From Shewanella mangrovisoli (GTDB lineage Bacteria > Pseudomonadota > Gammaproteobacteria > Enterobacterales > Shewanellaceae), in assembly GCF_019457635.1 (NCBI RefSeq), contig NZ_CP080412.1, positions 4,402,001-4,466,000 of the forward strand: a stretch of 64,000 bases of DNA, in the 5' to 3' direction. Position 1 is the stretch's first letter, and every line of letters begins with the position of its first letter. Shown one piece after another: positions 44,099-53,784 of the stretch. The translations under genes were made by a program, and so were the position numbers. The notes under the pieces are model-generated. The model saw only the letters and a program-made list of their open reading frames with translations, ran no database searches and was not told where the DNA came from.

Positions 44099-45319
44099 TT
44101 GGATAACGAACAGTTTCTCGAAAAGCGTAAATTTATCATTAAGCTAGGCAAGGCTTTACATAAGTTTGGCACACCCGCTTACCGTCTTGAAACCCATTTG
44201 CAAACCGTCTCACGGACGCTCGGAATCGAAGGTTATTTTTTAATCTCACCGACCTCCATGACCTTCGTATTACAACACGATACCGATCAAGAATATAACC
44301 ATGTTGCGCGGGTTAAACCCGGCGAATTGGATTTAGGCTCCCTCGCCCGCACCGATGAACTGGTGGATGAACTCACCTCGGGTAAACGCACGCTCACCGA
44401 AGCCTTAGATAGGCTAGAGGAAATCGCCAACAAACCCAACCCCTACGGCCCAGCATTAACCTGTTTCTCCTTTGGCACCTCAGCGGCCGCCTTTGCCATG
44501 TTGATGGGCACGGGTTGGAACGATGTCTTTTGGTCAGGCTTGTTAGGCTTACTGGTCTATGGCTTTGTGTACCGCGCCGAGCGCTCGACTCGCATGGCGG
44601 AAGTCTTAGAGCCCTTTGCGACGATTGTTTGCGCCATTGCCGCCTGCGCCATTGCCCGCGTTGACCCCAATATTAATATTCCCGTGGTGATCCTCTCCTC
44701 CATCATCATCTTTATTCCCGGCTTAGCCCTAACCTTAGGGTTGGCAGAACTGGCGGCACGCGACCTGATCTCGGGCACAGCGCGGATTATGGATGCCAGT
44801 ATGTTGTTGTTTAAGTTGTATTTTGGCGCTGTGCTGGGAATGGCGATAGGTAAAGCCTTCTTCGGTGAAGCCATTCATATCGAGCCTGAGGGCTTACCAC
44901 GCTGGGCGATTTGGTCGGCAGTACCGATTCTCTCGATGGCGCTGGTGTTTATCTTTAAGGCAAGGATGCAAGATTCGCCCTGGGGCGTACTGGCGGGGAT
45001 AGTGGCATTCTTCTCCGCCATGTTAGGCGGGCACTTTTTTGGGGATTCTGTGGGGATCTTCTTCGGCGCCTTGGCGGTAGGAGTGTATTCCAATCTCTTC
45101 GCCCGTTGGATGAAGGCGCCCGCCTCGATTGCATTACTGCAAGGTATTGTGATTTTAGTGCCAGGCAGTAAAACCTACATAGGGCTGAACGCACTGATCT
45201 CCGGCGAAACTATGCTTAACCAATCCCATATTGGATCGCAGATCTTTTTGATCTTTATGTCGCTTATCGCCGGACTGATTTTTGCCAACGTCGTGGTACC
45301 ACCAAGACGTACGCTGTAA
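44099..45319 (+). CDS. ThrE family threonine/serine exporter
   Basis: A 406-residue fused protein. The N-terminal domain (about 1-240, DUF1212-type) begins with a soluble segment around FGTPAYRLE and continues into membrane helices; the C-terminal DUF3815-type domain (about 270-400) adds more. The two-domain fusion matches ThrE of Corynebacterium. The start is TTG 44099; an in-frame stop lies four codons upstream, and no ATG occurs in frame for more than 50 codons. No good ribosome binding site is visible. A probable exporter of threonine/serine; substrate unproven. Confidence 0.87.
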   Translation: MDNEQFLEKRKFIIKLGKALHKFGTPAYRLETHLQTVSRTLGIEGYFLISPTSMTFVLQHDTDQEYNHVARVKPGELDLGSLARTDELVDELTSGKRTLTEALDRLEEIANKPNPYGPALTCFSFGTSAAAFAMLMGTGWNDVFWSGLLGLLVYGFVYRAERSTRMAEVLEPFATIVCAIAACAIARVDPNINIPVVILSSIIIFIPGLALTLGLAELAARDLISGTARIMDASMLLFKLYFGAVLGMAIGKAFFGEAIHIEPEGLPRWAIWSAVPILSMALVFIFKARMQDSPWGVLAGIVAFFSAMLGGHFFGDSVGIFFGALAVGVYSNLFARWMKAPASIALLQGIVILVPGSKTYIGLNALISGETMLNQSHIGSQIFLIFMSLIAGLIFANVVVPPRRTL

Positions 45320-45333
45320 CATCCCCTCTCTCA

Positions 45334-45355
45334 GGGCTGGCGCCAACTCCAGCCC
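45334..45355 (+). terminator. candidate terminator after the ThrE-type gene
   Basis: A 7-bp stem GGGCTGG / CCAGCCC with an 8-base loop, 14 bp after the stop. The T run is weak. Confidence 0.45.
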
Positions 45356-45494
45356 GATTCTTAAAGTAACCTTAAGTAAAATCATAATCTTATTAAAATG
45401 TTTCCTTGACTAATCGCCACTTCCCGTGTGTTATTAAATTGTGAAACACAGCAGAATCTTAAGCTGTCTCCATCCAGTTTACGGGAGTGGTTTT

Positions 45495-47135
45495 ATGCAG
45501 AAGTTTACCCTGTATGCATCGATTCTACCTTGTTGCCTCTGTGGTCTAGTCAGCCTAGCCAGAGCGGATGAGGTCGTGCCCAAAACTGCAACCGCCGAGG
45601 CCCCGAAAAAGGTGAGTAAGATTGTCGTGGTGAGCAACCCGATTTTCGATGAATCCGATCCCGATACATTTTTCATCCACCGCTGGGCAAACTATCTGCA
45701 TATCAACACTAAGGAATATGTGGTTAAGGATAGGCTGACCTTTGGTGAAAACGATACTGTTACCCAAAAAGACCTCGACGAATCCCAACGTTTGCTGCGC
45801 GCCGAACCTTATATTCGCGATGCAAAAGTCTATGTCAGCGAGAAAGACCCCGAGGCAGATGTTCACCCCGATGATGAGTCGATTGTTATCGAAACCTGGG
45901 ATAACTGGTCATTGCTCCCCACGGCCAGCTTTAGTAGCTCAGGCGGTGACACCCGTTACTCCTTTGGGGTGAAAGAAGACAATCTCTTCGGAACAGGCAT
46001 ACGCACCCGCTTAAAATATCAATCCGATGAATCCCGTACTGGCTATAAGTTTGCCTTCGAAGCGCCCATTAGCATTATCGACCACGGTATTGTTGCCGCC
46101 GAGTTTTACGATAATAGCGACGGCCAAGCTAAGCATGTGTATGTCAGTAAGCCCTTCTATTCATTGAATACTGAGACCATGTACTCGGCAGAGTTTTTAG
46201 ATGATAGCCGCACCGATATCTTGCGGCAAAACGGCCAAGAGGTGAACGAGTTTGAGCACACTGTCGACTATCTCAATCTGCAATATGGCTGGTTAATCAA
46301 TAAGAATAACGATCACTTATCGCGCTTTATCACTGGTTTCACCCAAGATAAGCACGAGTTTGCCAATTCAGAGGTGTACCCCACTTCCGAGTTACCGCAG
46401 GACAGGGATTTTATGTATCCCTGGGTCGCCTATGAGTTTATTCAGGATGACTTTCAGGTGCTCAATAACGTGCATCTTATTCGTAATAACGAAGACTTTA
46501 ACTTAGGTTGGCACCACTATATTCAATTGGGTATCGAGACCAATGATATAGGCGACAATAACCCAGTGGGTTACCACTTCAAATGGCAAACCACTCGCGG
46601 TTATAAGTTTGATGAGCATTTATGGTTACTCGAAATGGGTGCCACCAGCACCTTAGGCACCACCCAAAAAGATACCTATCAAGCCAATGTTCAGGCCGAG
46701 TACTTCTATCAAATCAATCCTAAATGGATAGCCTATGGCAAGGCGTGGGCGAGTGTGTCGAATAACACTTACCTCGATCTCACCGAAGGGCTCGGCGATG
46801 AAACTGGGGTACGCGGTTATCCCAACGAATATCAACAGGGCGATAACCAATGGTTACTCACCGCCGAAATCCGTAATTATCCCAATATCAACCTATACCA
46901 ATTGGCCGAACTCGGCTGGGCGGTATTTGCCGATGTCGGCCAAGCCTCGGGCGGTCCGTTAGCGGCCAATAACGAGGTCAGCGGCCCGCTTGCCAGTATC
47001 GGTATTGGCGCGCGGATTTATTCCTCTCGCTCCAGTTACGGCAACGTCGCCCATATTGACCTCTCAGTGCCCTACACTGGCGGCGATTCGGTCAACAGTT
47101 GGGAATGGCGATTCTTAGTGAAGCGCAGCTTCTAA
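45495..47135 (+). CDS. Omp85-like outer-membrane protein with one POTRA-like domain
   Basis: About 546 residues. A signal peptide (about 1-24) is followed by a short linker, one POTRA-like domain (about 40-125) and a long beta-barrel region to a C-terminal Phe (LVKRSF), typical of BAM-assembled proteins. It resembles BamA/TamA/ShlB-type proteins but has a single POTRA-like module. A GGGAG ribosome binding site supports the start at 45495; the frame extends 18 codons upstream. Function unknown; protein or lipid insertion at the outer membrane is inference. Confidence 0.78.
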   Translation: MQKFTLYASILPCCLCGLVSLARADEVVPKTATAEAPKKVSKIVVVSNPIFDESDPDTFFIHRWANYLHINTKEYVVKDRLTFGENDTVTQKDLDESQRLLRAEPYIRDAKVYVSEKDPEADVHPDDESIVIETWDNWSLLPTASFSSSGGDTRYSFGVKEDNLFGTGIRTRLKYQSDESRTGYKFAFEAPISIIDHGIVAAEFYDNSDGQAKHVYVSKPFYSLNTETMYSAEFLDDSRTDILRQNGQEVNEFEHTVDYLNLQYGWLINKNNDHLSRFITGFTQDKHEFANSEVYPTSELPQDRDFMYPWVAYEFIQDDFQVLNNVHLIRNNEDFNLGWHHYIQLGIETNDIGDNNPVGYHFKWQTTRGYKFDEHLWLLEMGATSTLGTTQKDTYQANVQAEYFYQINPKWIAYGKAWASVSNNTYLDLTEGLGDETGVRGYPNEYQQGDNQWLLTAEIRNYPNINLYQLAELGWAVFADVGQASGGPLAANNEVSGPLASIGIGARIYSSRSSYGNVAHIDLSVPYTGGDSVNSWEWRFLVKRSF

Positions 47136-47267
47136 TCCGTGATTTATCGCGCATCGGATATGCGCCTCGTTTTATCGCTGAGCACGCAGTTTTAGCAGTA
47201 AACGCTTGTCAGCCATCGACAAAGCGCATAGCGTAACTTAAGCGTTTAACGGGAATAAGGGACTAAG

Positions 47268-47792
47268 ATGAAAAACTTCGCCGCTGGGCTTAACAACTTT
47301 TGGGTCGGATTATTCACGGGGATCATGCTGCCGCTGATTATCGTCGCGGGATTGTTATACGCCACCGTCGATAAATTCACCGGACTCATAGAAGATGCCG
47401 CCATCGCACCTTTAATTAGTCGCAGCGAACAGACCTTCGACAGAGTCGATAATCTGCTTCTGACCTTAGACAATAAAGTCGACGACGCAAATTTAAAGGA
47501 CTTAGCACTCTTAGCCCCGTTAAAGAACGCGCAATTGTTCCCAGAGCTACAGACCCTCGCCAGTGGAGTCACTAACCTCAAGCAGTCAGTCACAGATATC
47601 GATAAACAAGCCGTATTAGCAAATCTGCAGGAAAAACTGCAAGTCTCACTGGCGACCAAGTTCCCCGAGGATAAAGCGAAAGAACTCGCTCAGAATCTTA
47701 TTAATATTGCGCAAGTGCTTGCGAGTGAACAAAAACACTTATCGGCAACAGTAGAACCAACACCAAATAATGAAGCCCATAGCAACAAATAG
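47268..47792 (+). CDS. membrane-anchored hypothetical protein, 174 residues
   Basis: One N-terminal membrane helix (about 12-33) is followed by a long helical, Asp/Lys/Leu-rich domain that probably forms a coiled coil, and a polar tail. No family recognised. It lies 132 bp after the Omp85-like gene on the same strand and upstream of a terminator shared with convergent rnpB. Confidence 0.68.
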   Translation: MKNFAAGLNNFWVGLFTGIMLPLIIVAGLLYATVDKFTGLIEDAAIAPLISRSEQTFDRVDNLLLTLDNKVDDANLKDLALLAPLKNAQLFPELQTLASGVTNLKQSVTDIDKQAVLANLQEKLQVSLATKFPEDKAKELAQNLINIAQVLASEQKHLSATVEPTPNNEAHSNK

Positions 47793-47848
47793 ATAATAGG
47801 GAAGAATCTTCTTTTATTGCTATCCAACCCGCTAATCACTCAGCAAAT

Positions 47849-47885
47849 AAAAAGCCCATTTATCTAATAGATAAACGGGCTTTTT
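47849..47885. terminator. bidirectional terminator of rnpB and the 174-residue gene
   Basis: A GCCCATTTATCT / AGATAAACGGGC stem (one mismatch) flanked by A run and T run, so it works on both strands. Confidence 0.9.
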
Positions 47886-47892
47886 ACTGAAT

Positions 47893-48246
<354 letters not shown>

Positions 48247-48252
48247 GCGCGG

Positions 48253-48258
48253 ATTATA
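48253..48258 (-). promoter_or_regulatory. rnpB promoter -10 element
   Basis: A consensus TATAAT on the leftward strand, about 7 bp before the predicted rnpB 5' end. A GC-rich CCGCGCC discriminator follows, as in stringently controlled stable-RNA promoters. No good -35 is seen. Confidence 0.7.
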
Positions 48259-48321
48259 GCCTAAGCAATCTGCGCGTACCACTGTTAATCCCGCCCATGT
48301 GCGCCTATCTCAAAGATCCGC

Positions 48322-49167
48322 TTATAAATCCGACTCTAAACCGAACTTATACAGGGCATTCTTTTTAAGGCCGTGAATTTGCGCGGCAATGGCGGCGGCC
48401 TTTTTGAGGGGCAATTCTTCACAGAGTAATTTCAAGGTGTTGATGGCGACAGTCGGAATGGCGTCATCATCCTCCGAGGCGCGATGACCATGTACCATCA
48501 GCACTATCTCGCCTTTTTGCTGGTTAGGATCGCTGCTGACCGTAGCCAGCACCTCGGCCACAGGGCCTGAGAGGAAGGTCTCGAAGGTTTTAGTGACTTC
48601 CCGCGCCATCACCACTTGCCGCTCGCCGCCTAACACTTCGACCATGGTCGTTAAACTGTGTTCGATGCGGTGCGGTGATTCATAAAAAATCAGCGTGCGA
48701 GAGTCTTCCTTAAGCTCGAGTAACTTATCGGCGCGCGCCTTCTCTTTAGAAGGTAAGAAGCCTTCGAAGGAGAAACGATCCGACGGTAAACCCGACGCGC
48801 TTAATGCGGTAATCGCCGCGCAAGGGCCGGGCAATGGGATCACTCTAAAACCCGACTGACGCACGTGTGAGACTAAGTGATAGCCGGGGTCAGAAATCAG
48901 CGGTGTACCTGCATCGGAAATCAGCGCAATCGATTGCCCTGCGGCTAACTGCTCCACAATCCATTGGGCGCGGGCGCGCTCGTTATGATCATGCAGTGCG
49001 ATAGTTTTGGTAGAAATACCGAAATGACTCAATAATTTGCCACTGTGGCGCGTATCTTCACAGGCAATCAATGCGACCTGAGTGAGCACTTCGATAGCAC
49101 GTGGGCTCATGTCCCCCAAGTTACCAATGGGAGTGGGAACAATGTAGAGTGCGACGCTTTGGTCCAT
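48322..49167 (-). CDS. rsmI: 16S rRNA (cytidine1402-2'-O)-methyltransferase RsmI
   Basis: A 281-residue SAM-dependent tetrapyrrole-methylase-fold enzyme. The opening YIVPTPIGNLGDMSPRA and the SDAGTPLISDPG motif are diagnostic. It 2'-O-methylates C1402 of 16S rRNA. It is divergent from lpoA, the same arrangement as yraL-lpoA in E. coli, and just upstream of rnpB on the same strand. Confidence 0.95.
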   Translation of the reverse strand: MDQSVALYIVPTPIGNLGDMSPRAIEVLTQVALIACEDTRHSGKLLSHFGISTKTIALHDHNERARAQWIVEQLAAGQSIALISDAGTPLISDPGYHLVSHVRQSGFRVIPLPGPCAAITALSASGLPSDRFSFEGFLPSKEKARADKLLELKEDSRTLIFYESPHRIEHSLTTMVEVLGGERQVVMAREVTKTFETFLSGPVAEVLATVSSDPNQQKGEIVLMVHGHRASEDDDAIPTVAINTLKLLCEELPLKKAAAIAAQIHGLKKNALYKFGLESDL

Positions 49168-49255
49168 ATATACCTCGGTAATGACAGTGCCAAGACTTTC
49201 GTCAAGCGCAAGAGAAGGTTAAACTAGAGGCAGCATCTTACCAGAGTGAAGCCCA

Positions 49256-51139
49256 GTGTTAAAAAGCCTGAATACAACTAAGTTCGTTTCCGTGGCCATT
49301 TTATCCGCAGTGTTGGCGGGTTGCGGCAGCCAAGCGCCCAGCTCAACCGGCACTGCCCCCACAGTGGCCACCTCTTTAGCCTCTGCTCCATTGGCGCCCA
49401 ATGTGTATTTAGCGCAGGCCGCGAATAGCAAAGATCCACAGCAGCGCGACACTAACCTGCTGCTGGCGGCGCATGCCTATATCAATGCCAATGACTATGC
49501 GGCGGCGCAGAAACTGCTGAAGTCGATGCAGCCAAGTCTGACCCAAACCCCGACTCTGGTGGCCGAGCATAAATATCTGACAGCGCGGGTATTAGAGCAT
49601 ACATCGACCTATGTCGAGGCGCTCAAGACCCTGAGCTACCCAAGCACTTGGGTGTTACCCGGCTGGCAAATGGCCGCGTATCATCAATTTAGAGCGCATT
49701 TATTCCAACTGAATAAACAACCAATCGAGCAAGTGCGCGAGCTGAGTTTATTGACCACCTACTTACCGCCCGCCGAGGCGAGTGAAGTCAATAACCAAAT
49801 CTGGCAAGTATTGCAGCCAATGCATGAGCAAACCCTGCAAACCTTTATCCGCGATGCCAACAACCCAGTATTTGCTGGTTGGTTGCAACTCGCCTATATC
49901 GCCAAACATTATGCGGTCGACCCCAATCAACTGGTTCGTTACTTAGGCGACTGGCAAAAGCAGAATCCTTATCATCCAGCGGCGGCCAAATTACCGACCG
50001 ATTTGGATCGGGCGCTCAATGCCAAGCCTTTTATGCCGAAGAATATCGCCGTTCTGCTTCCGCTTACAGGTCAGCGCGCTGGTGCAGCCAACGCGATTCG
50101 CCAAGGGATTTTGGCCAGCTATTTAGCCAAACCCAATGAGCAGGTTGCGGTGAATTTTTACGATACCGCCAATGATGCCGTAGCGGCCTATCAGCAAGCG
50201 GTGAACGCGGGTGCCGAGTTTATTATTGGCCCCTTGCTGCCAAATGAAATCGATCAATTACTGGCACTGAACAATACAACCCCTGCGACCAGCACGCCAA
50301 CAGGTACAGCTCCCGCAACACCTACGGCTCCGATAGCACCTATCCCGCAACTGTTCTTAAATCAAACCGATAAGTTTGTGCCAGATATCAATAAGTTCTA
50401 CTTTGCGCTGTCACCAGCCCAAGAAGCAGCCGATGCCGCAACACGCATGTATCAAGATGGCGTGACTATGCCACTACTGCTCGCCAGCAACGACGCCATT
50501 GGTAAACGCATGGCAGAAAGCTTTATCCAAGCCTGGAAAAAGAAAAGCGACACCCCTATCGAAGTCTATTACTACGATGGTGGCGACAAGATGAAAACCA
50601 CAGTGCAGGATGCACTCGGTGTCCGTGATAGCCAAGCGCGTATCGCGCGGATCAAGGAGCTGCTCGGCAATTCGGTACAGGCCGATTTTCGCTCACGCCA
50701 AGATATCGATGCGATTTATATGATCTCGACGCCGCAGGATTTAACCTTGCTCAAGGCCTTTATCGATGTGAACTTCAGCGTCTTTACTCAGCCAGTGCCG
50801 CTGTACACCTCAAGCCGCAGCCGCATCGACAACGAATCGAGCCAAACGGCGCAGGATTTAAATAACCTGACCATGAGCGATGCACCTTGGCTGATGCAAA
50901 ACAGTGAAGAAAACCTGATGGTTAACACACTATGGTCGGGCTGGAATAACGGCCAAAAACGCCTGTTCGTGATGGGTTATGATGCCATGGATTTGATCAG
51001 CAAACTGGCGCAGATGCGCTCATTCACGGGTTACCAGTTCAATGGACGTAGCGGCGTGTTATCCGTCAATCCTGACGGCGTGATTAACCGCCAATTAAGC
51101 TGGGGACGCTATCAAAGAGGCAGTTTCCGTCAACTATGA
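49256..51139 (+). CDS. lpoA: penicillin-binding protein activator LpoA
   Basis: A 627-residue outer-membrane lipoprotein. The start GTG 49256 gives a signal peptide ending in lipobox LAGC (cysteine near residue 23). An N-terminal TPR-like domain (about 35-250) and a C-terminal periplasmic-binding-protein-like domain (about 260-627) match LpoA, which activates PBP1a for peptidoglycan synthesis. A Thr/Pro/Ala-rich insert (about 339-364) interrupts the C-terminal domain. The ATG-like Shine-Dalgarno is weak. The stop overlaps the start of yraN by 4 bp. Confidence 0.92.
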   Translation: MLKSLNTTKFVSVAILSAVLAGCGSQAPSSTGTAPTVATSLASAPLAPNVYLAQAANSKDPQQRDTNLLLAAHAYINANDYAAAQKLLKSMQPSLTQTPTLVAEHKYLTARVLEHTSTYVEALKTLSYPSTWVLPGWQMAAYHQFRAHLFQLNKQPIEQVRELSLLTTYLPPAEASEVNNQIWQVLQPMHEQTLQTFIRDANNPVFAGWLQLAYIAKHYAVDPNQLVRYLGDWQKQNPYHPAAAKLPTDLDRALNAKPFMPKNIAVLLPLTGQRAGAANAIRQGILASYLAKPNEQVAVNFYDTANDAVAAYQQAVNAGAEFIIGPLLPNEIDQLLALNNTTPATSTPTGTAPATPTAPIAPIPQLFLNQTDKFVPDINKFYFALSPAQEAADAATRMYQDGVTMPLLLASNDAIGKRMAESFIQAWKKKSDTPIEVYYYDGGDKMKTTVQDALGVRDSQARIARIKELLGNSVQADFRSRQDIDAIYMISTPQDLTLLKAFIDVNFSVFTQPVPLYTSSRSRIDNESSQTAQDLNNLTMSDAPWLMQNSEENLMVNTLWSGWNNGQKRLFVMGYDAMDLISKLAQMRSFTGYQFNGRSGVLSVNPDGVINRQLSWGRYQRGSFRQL

Positions 51140-51462
51140 CACTCGGACAGCAGGCAGAGTCGCTCGCTCAAGGTTACCTCGAACAGCAAGGTTTAACCTT
51201 TGTCGAGCGCAATGTCCGCTATCCCTTTGGTGAAATAGACCTCGTCATGCGCCATAAACACCACTGGGTATTTGTTGAAGTAAAATATCGCTCAGCAAAT
51301 CAATTTGGCGGCGCAATACAAGCACTTAGCAAAGCACAAATCGGCAGGATCCGCATGGCGGCCAGCCACTATTTACAGACGCATAAACTGGATGTGCCGT
51401 GCCGATTCGACGTTGTCGCCATCGAGGACGCGCAAATCCACTGGCTAGTCGATGCCTTTTAA
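51136..51462 (+). CDS. yraN: YraN family (UPF0102) nuclease-fold protein
   Basis: A 108-residue protein of the YraN family with a PD-(D/E)XK nuclease-like core: GEIDLVMRHKHHWVFVEVKYR carries the acidic and EVK residues. The activity is unproven. It overlaps lpoA by 4 bp (ATGA), so translation is coupled; diaA follows. Confidence 0.92.
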   Translation: MTLGQQAESLAQGYLEQQGLTFVERNVRYPFGEIDLVMRHKHHWVFVEVKYRSANQFGGAIQALSKAQIGRIRMAASHYLQTHKLDVPCRFDVVAIEDAQIHWLVDAF

Positions 51463-51568
51463 ACGAGGCCTTCGACTCAGCTAATCGAATAATTTTTAAC
51501 GCTTATGCCTCAACTCCACCGTGGAAATATGGCATCATAGCCACACTTTATCCTGAAAGGATGTATCC

Positions 51569-52162
51569 ATGTTAGAACGCATTAAAGACAGCTTTACTGA
51601 ATCTATCCAGACCAAAATCGATGCAGCCGAAGCACTGCCAGAATCCATCGCCAAAGCGGCCGAGATGATGGTGCAATGTCTTTTGGGCGGCAATAAAATT
51701 CTTGCCTGCGGTAACGGTGGCAGTGCCGGTGATGCTCAGCACTTCTCGGCCGAGCTATTAAACCGCTACGAAATTGAACGTCCACCATTGCCCGCGATTG
51801 CGCTGTCAACCGACACTTCAACCATCACGGCGATTGCCAACGACTACAGCTATGATGAGATTTTCTCAAAACAAATCTTAGCCTTAGGTCAACCAGGTGA
51901 CATTCTGCTGGCGATTTCCACCAGCGGTAACTCAGGCAACGTGATTAAAGCCATGGAAGCCGCCCTGAGCCGCGATATGACTATCGTTGCCTTAACCGGT
52001 AAAGACGGTGGCGCGATGGCGGGATTACTGAGCGTGGGTGACGTGGAAATCCGTGTCCCTTCCAACGTGACGGCACGTATTCAAGAAGTGCACTTACTGG
52101 TTATCCACTGCCTCTGTGACAATATCGACCGCACGCTCTTCCCGCAGGACGAACAGCAATGA
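51569..52162 (+). CDS. diaA: DnaA initiator-associating protein DiaA
   Basis: A 197-residue SIS-domain protein. It matches DiaA in the N-terminal FTESIQTKIDAAEALP and the CGNGGSAGDAQHF and TLFPQ blocks. DiaA tetramers bind DnaA and promote timely initiation at oriC. Related GmhA (sedoheptulose-7-phosphate isomerase) is excluded mainly by operon context (lpoA-yraN-diaA-dolP). Its stop overlaps the dolP start by 4 bp. An AAAGGATG sequence precedes the ATG. Confidence 0.9.
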   Translation: MLERIKDSFTESIQTKIDAAEALPESIAKAAEMMVQCLLGGNKILACGNGGSAGDAQHFSAELLNRYEIERPPLPAIALSTDTSTITAIANDYSYDEIFSKQILALGQPGDILLAISTSGNSGNVIKAMEAALSRDMTIVALTGKDGGAMAGLLSVGDVEIRVPSNVTARIQEVHLLVIHCLCDNIDRTLFPQDEQQ

Positions 52163-52725
52163 GATATGCTGCCCCACTGTTAATGGTTTGCATGCTGCTG
52201 CAAGGTTGCGCCGGTGCCGTTATGGTGGGCGCAGTCAGTGGCGCCATGATGGCCAACGATGAGCGTTCGGTGAAGACTCAGCTCGACGATACCAATACCG
52301 ATTTTAAGATCACCAGTGCCCTGCTGGAGCATGAAGATCTGAAGAAACAAACGAATATCACGGGTGTTTCGGTTAACGGTAATGTGCTGATGATTGGCCA
52401 AGCCCCCAACTCGATGTTGAGGGATAAGGCGATTAAGGTCGTACAAGATCTTAAGCTTGGCGGTAAAATCCACAACCAGATCCGCATCGGTAACCCAACC
52501 TCTTTCACCACCCGTAGTAATGACACTTGGGTGACAACGAAAGTGAAGGGTCGCATGCTCAACGAGAAAGAGTTGGATGTCACTCGCATTAAGGTCATCA
52601 CAGAAAACGGTGAAGTCTTCCTACTCGGACTCATTCACCGCTCTCAGGCCGATATGGCTGTCGATATCGCGCGTAACACCGCCGGTGTGCGTAAAGTCGT
52701 TAAAGTATTCGAATACATCGAATAA
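52159..52725 (+). CDS. dolP: outer-membrane BON-domain lipoprotein DolP
   Basis: A 188-residue lipoprotein with lipobox LQGC (cysteine near residue 17) and two BON domains (about 45-110 and 120-185). DolP (YraP) binds anionic phospholipid at the outer membrane, localises to the division site and supports envelope integrity. Overlap with diaA indicates translational coupling. It is the last gene of this operon. Confidence 0.92.
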   Translation: MRYAAPLLMVCMLLQGCAGAVMVGAVSGAMMANDERSVKTQLDDTNTDFKITSALLEHEDLKKQTNITGVSVNGNVLMIGQAPNSMLRDKAIKVVQDLKLGGKIHNQIRIGNPTSFTTRSNDTWVTTKVKGRMLNEKELDVTRIKVITENGEVFLLGLIHRSQADMAVDIARNTAGVRKVVKVFEYIE

Positions 52726-52731
52726 CCGATT

Positions 52732-52758
52732 GAGCCTAAGCCCTTAGGGTTTAGGCTC
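52732..52758. terminator. hairpin at dolP/transporter junction, covering a stop codon
   Basis: A 12-bp stem GAGCCTAAGCCC, loop TTA, GGGTTTAGGCTC (one G-T wobble), starting 7 bp after the dolP stop and including the last codons and stop of the leftward transporter gene. No clear U run follows. Confidence 0.5.
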
Positions 52759-53664
52759 GCCTTCTACCGCTTCCAGTCCTAACGCTTTTACTTGGATGTT
52801 ATCCATCACCTTGGGTGACTTGGCCATCCACATGCCAATCCAAGGTAAAAACAGTGACGGCAACACGATCAGCGCGGCGCCCAGCCAACTTAGGCTATCT
52901 AACCATTCATCGAATAACAGCCAGCCCAAAAAGACGATAAATAACAGGCCTGTATATTCGGCAATCGCAATATCGCTCGCCTGTGCGCGGCGATAGGCCA
53001 GCACGCAGAACCAATGATAAATCAGCAAGAAGGCATTACTGAGCAGCGCTACGGCTAACAATCCCCAGCTCAGCCCCTCAAGCCCTTGAAAGGCCGCGAT
53101 GATTAAAGTCGCAGGAATACCCAGCAGGTTATACAGCATCAAGGTTAATACTGGATGCTCAGTATTGGGGACTTTTTTCAGGGTCAACTGATTGACCGCA
53201 AAGGTAAATGCCGAAAATAACACTGCCAATCCAAACCAGTTCATCTCACTCGGTCTGAGGATAATTAAGATCCCGACAAACCCGAGTAAAGTGCATACCA
53301 CTTGTCCAGTGATGATCCTCTCCTTTAAAAACCAATAGCCCATCAGAATAATCATCAGCGGCGCCGAGTAAAACAGGGAGCTGACCGTCGCGAGCGGCAA
53401 AGCCATTAGGCCAATAATTAAAAAAAGCGCGCCAACCGAGCCTATGTTGGCACGCCAAAGGTGGACCGAAATATGTTCCGTCTTAGGTCGCTGCGAGTAC
53501 AACCAAATGGGGAGTAACATCAATACTGAGGTGATTTGTCTCACGAGTAGAAACGTGGCCGCATTCGCATCTTCTGGCAACCATTTGATCGATACATCGT
53601 AAAAAGCACTAAATAGATTACCCACTATCAATAAAATCAAACCGATAACTACAGGGCGCTGCAT
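52744..53664 (-). CDS. EamA/DMT-family transporter
   Basis: A 306-residue protein with ten predicted membrane helices in two EamA repeats, of the RhaT/YdcZ-like drug/metabolite transporter superfamily. Substrate unknown; many relatives export amino acids or metabolites. It is divergent from a LysR regulator gene across a 120-bp gap, the usual arrangement for a regulator and its target. Confidence 0.88.
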   Translation of the reverse strand: MQRPVVIGLILLIVGNLFSAFYDVSIKWLPEDANAATFLLVRQITSVLMLLPIWLYSQRPKTEHISVHLWRANIGSVGALFLIIGLMALPLATVSSLFYSAPLMIILMGYWFLKERIITGQVVCTLLGFVGILIILRPSEMNWFGLAVLFSAFTFAVNQLTLKKVPNTEHPVLTLMLYNLLGIPATLIIAAFQGLEGLSWGLLAVALLSNAFLLIYHWFCVLAYRRAQASDIAIAEYTGLLFIVFLGWLLFDEWLDSLSWLGAALIVLPSLFLPWIGMWMAKSPKVMDNIQVKALGLEAVEGEPKP

Positions 53665-53784
53665 TTTTTACCATCCGCAAATCTCAATGCTGGCATGATA
53701 ATCCCCACAAAACTTAAGCTGAAATGATGCTTTCTCATGCTAGATGAATTAAATTCATACTAAATCTTTTAGGCGTTGAAAATC

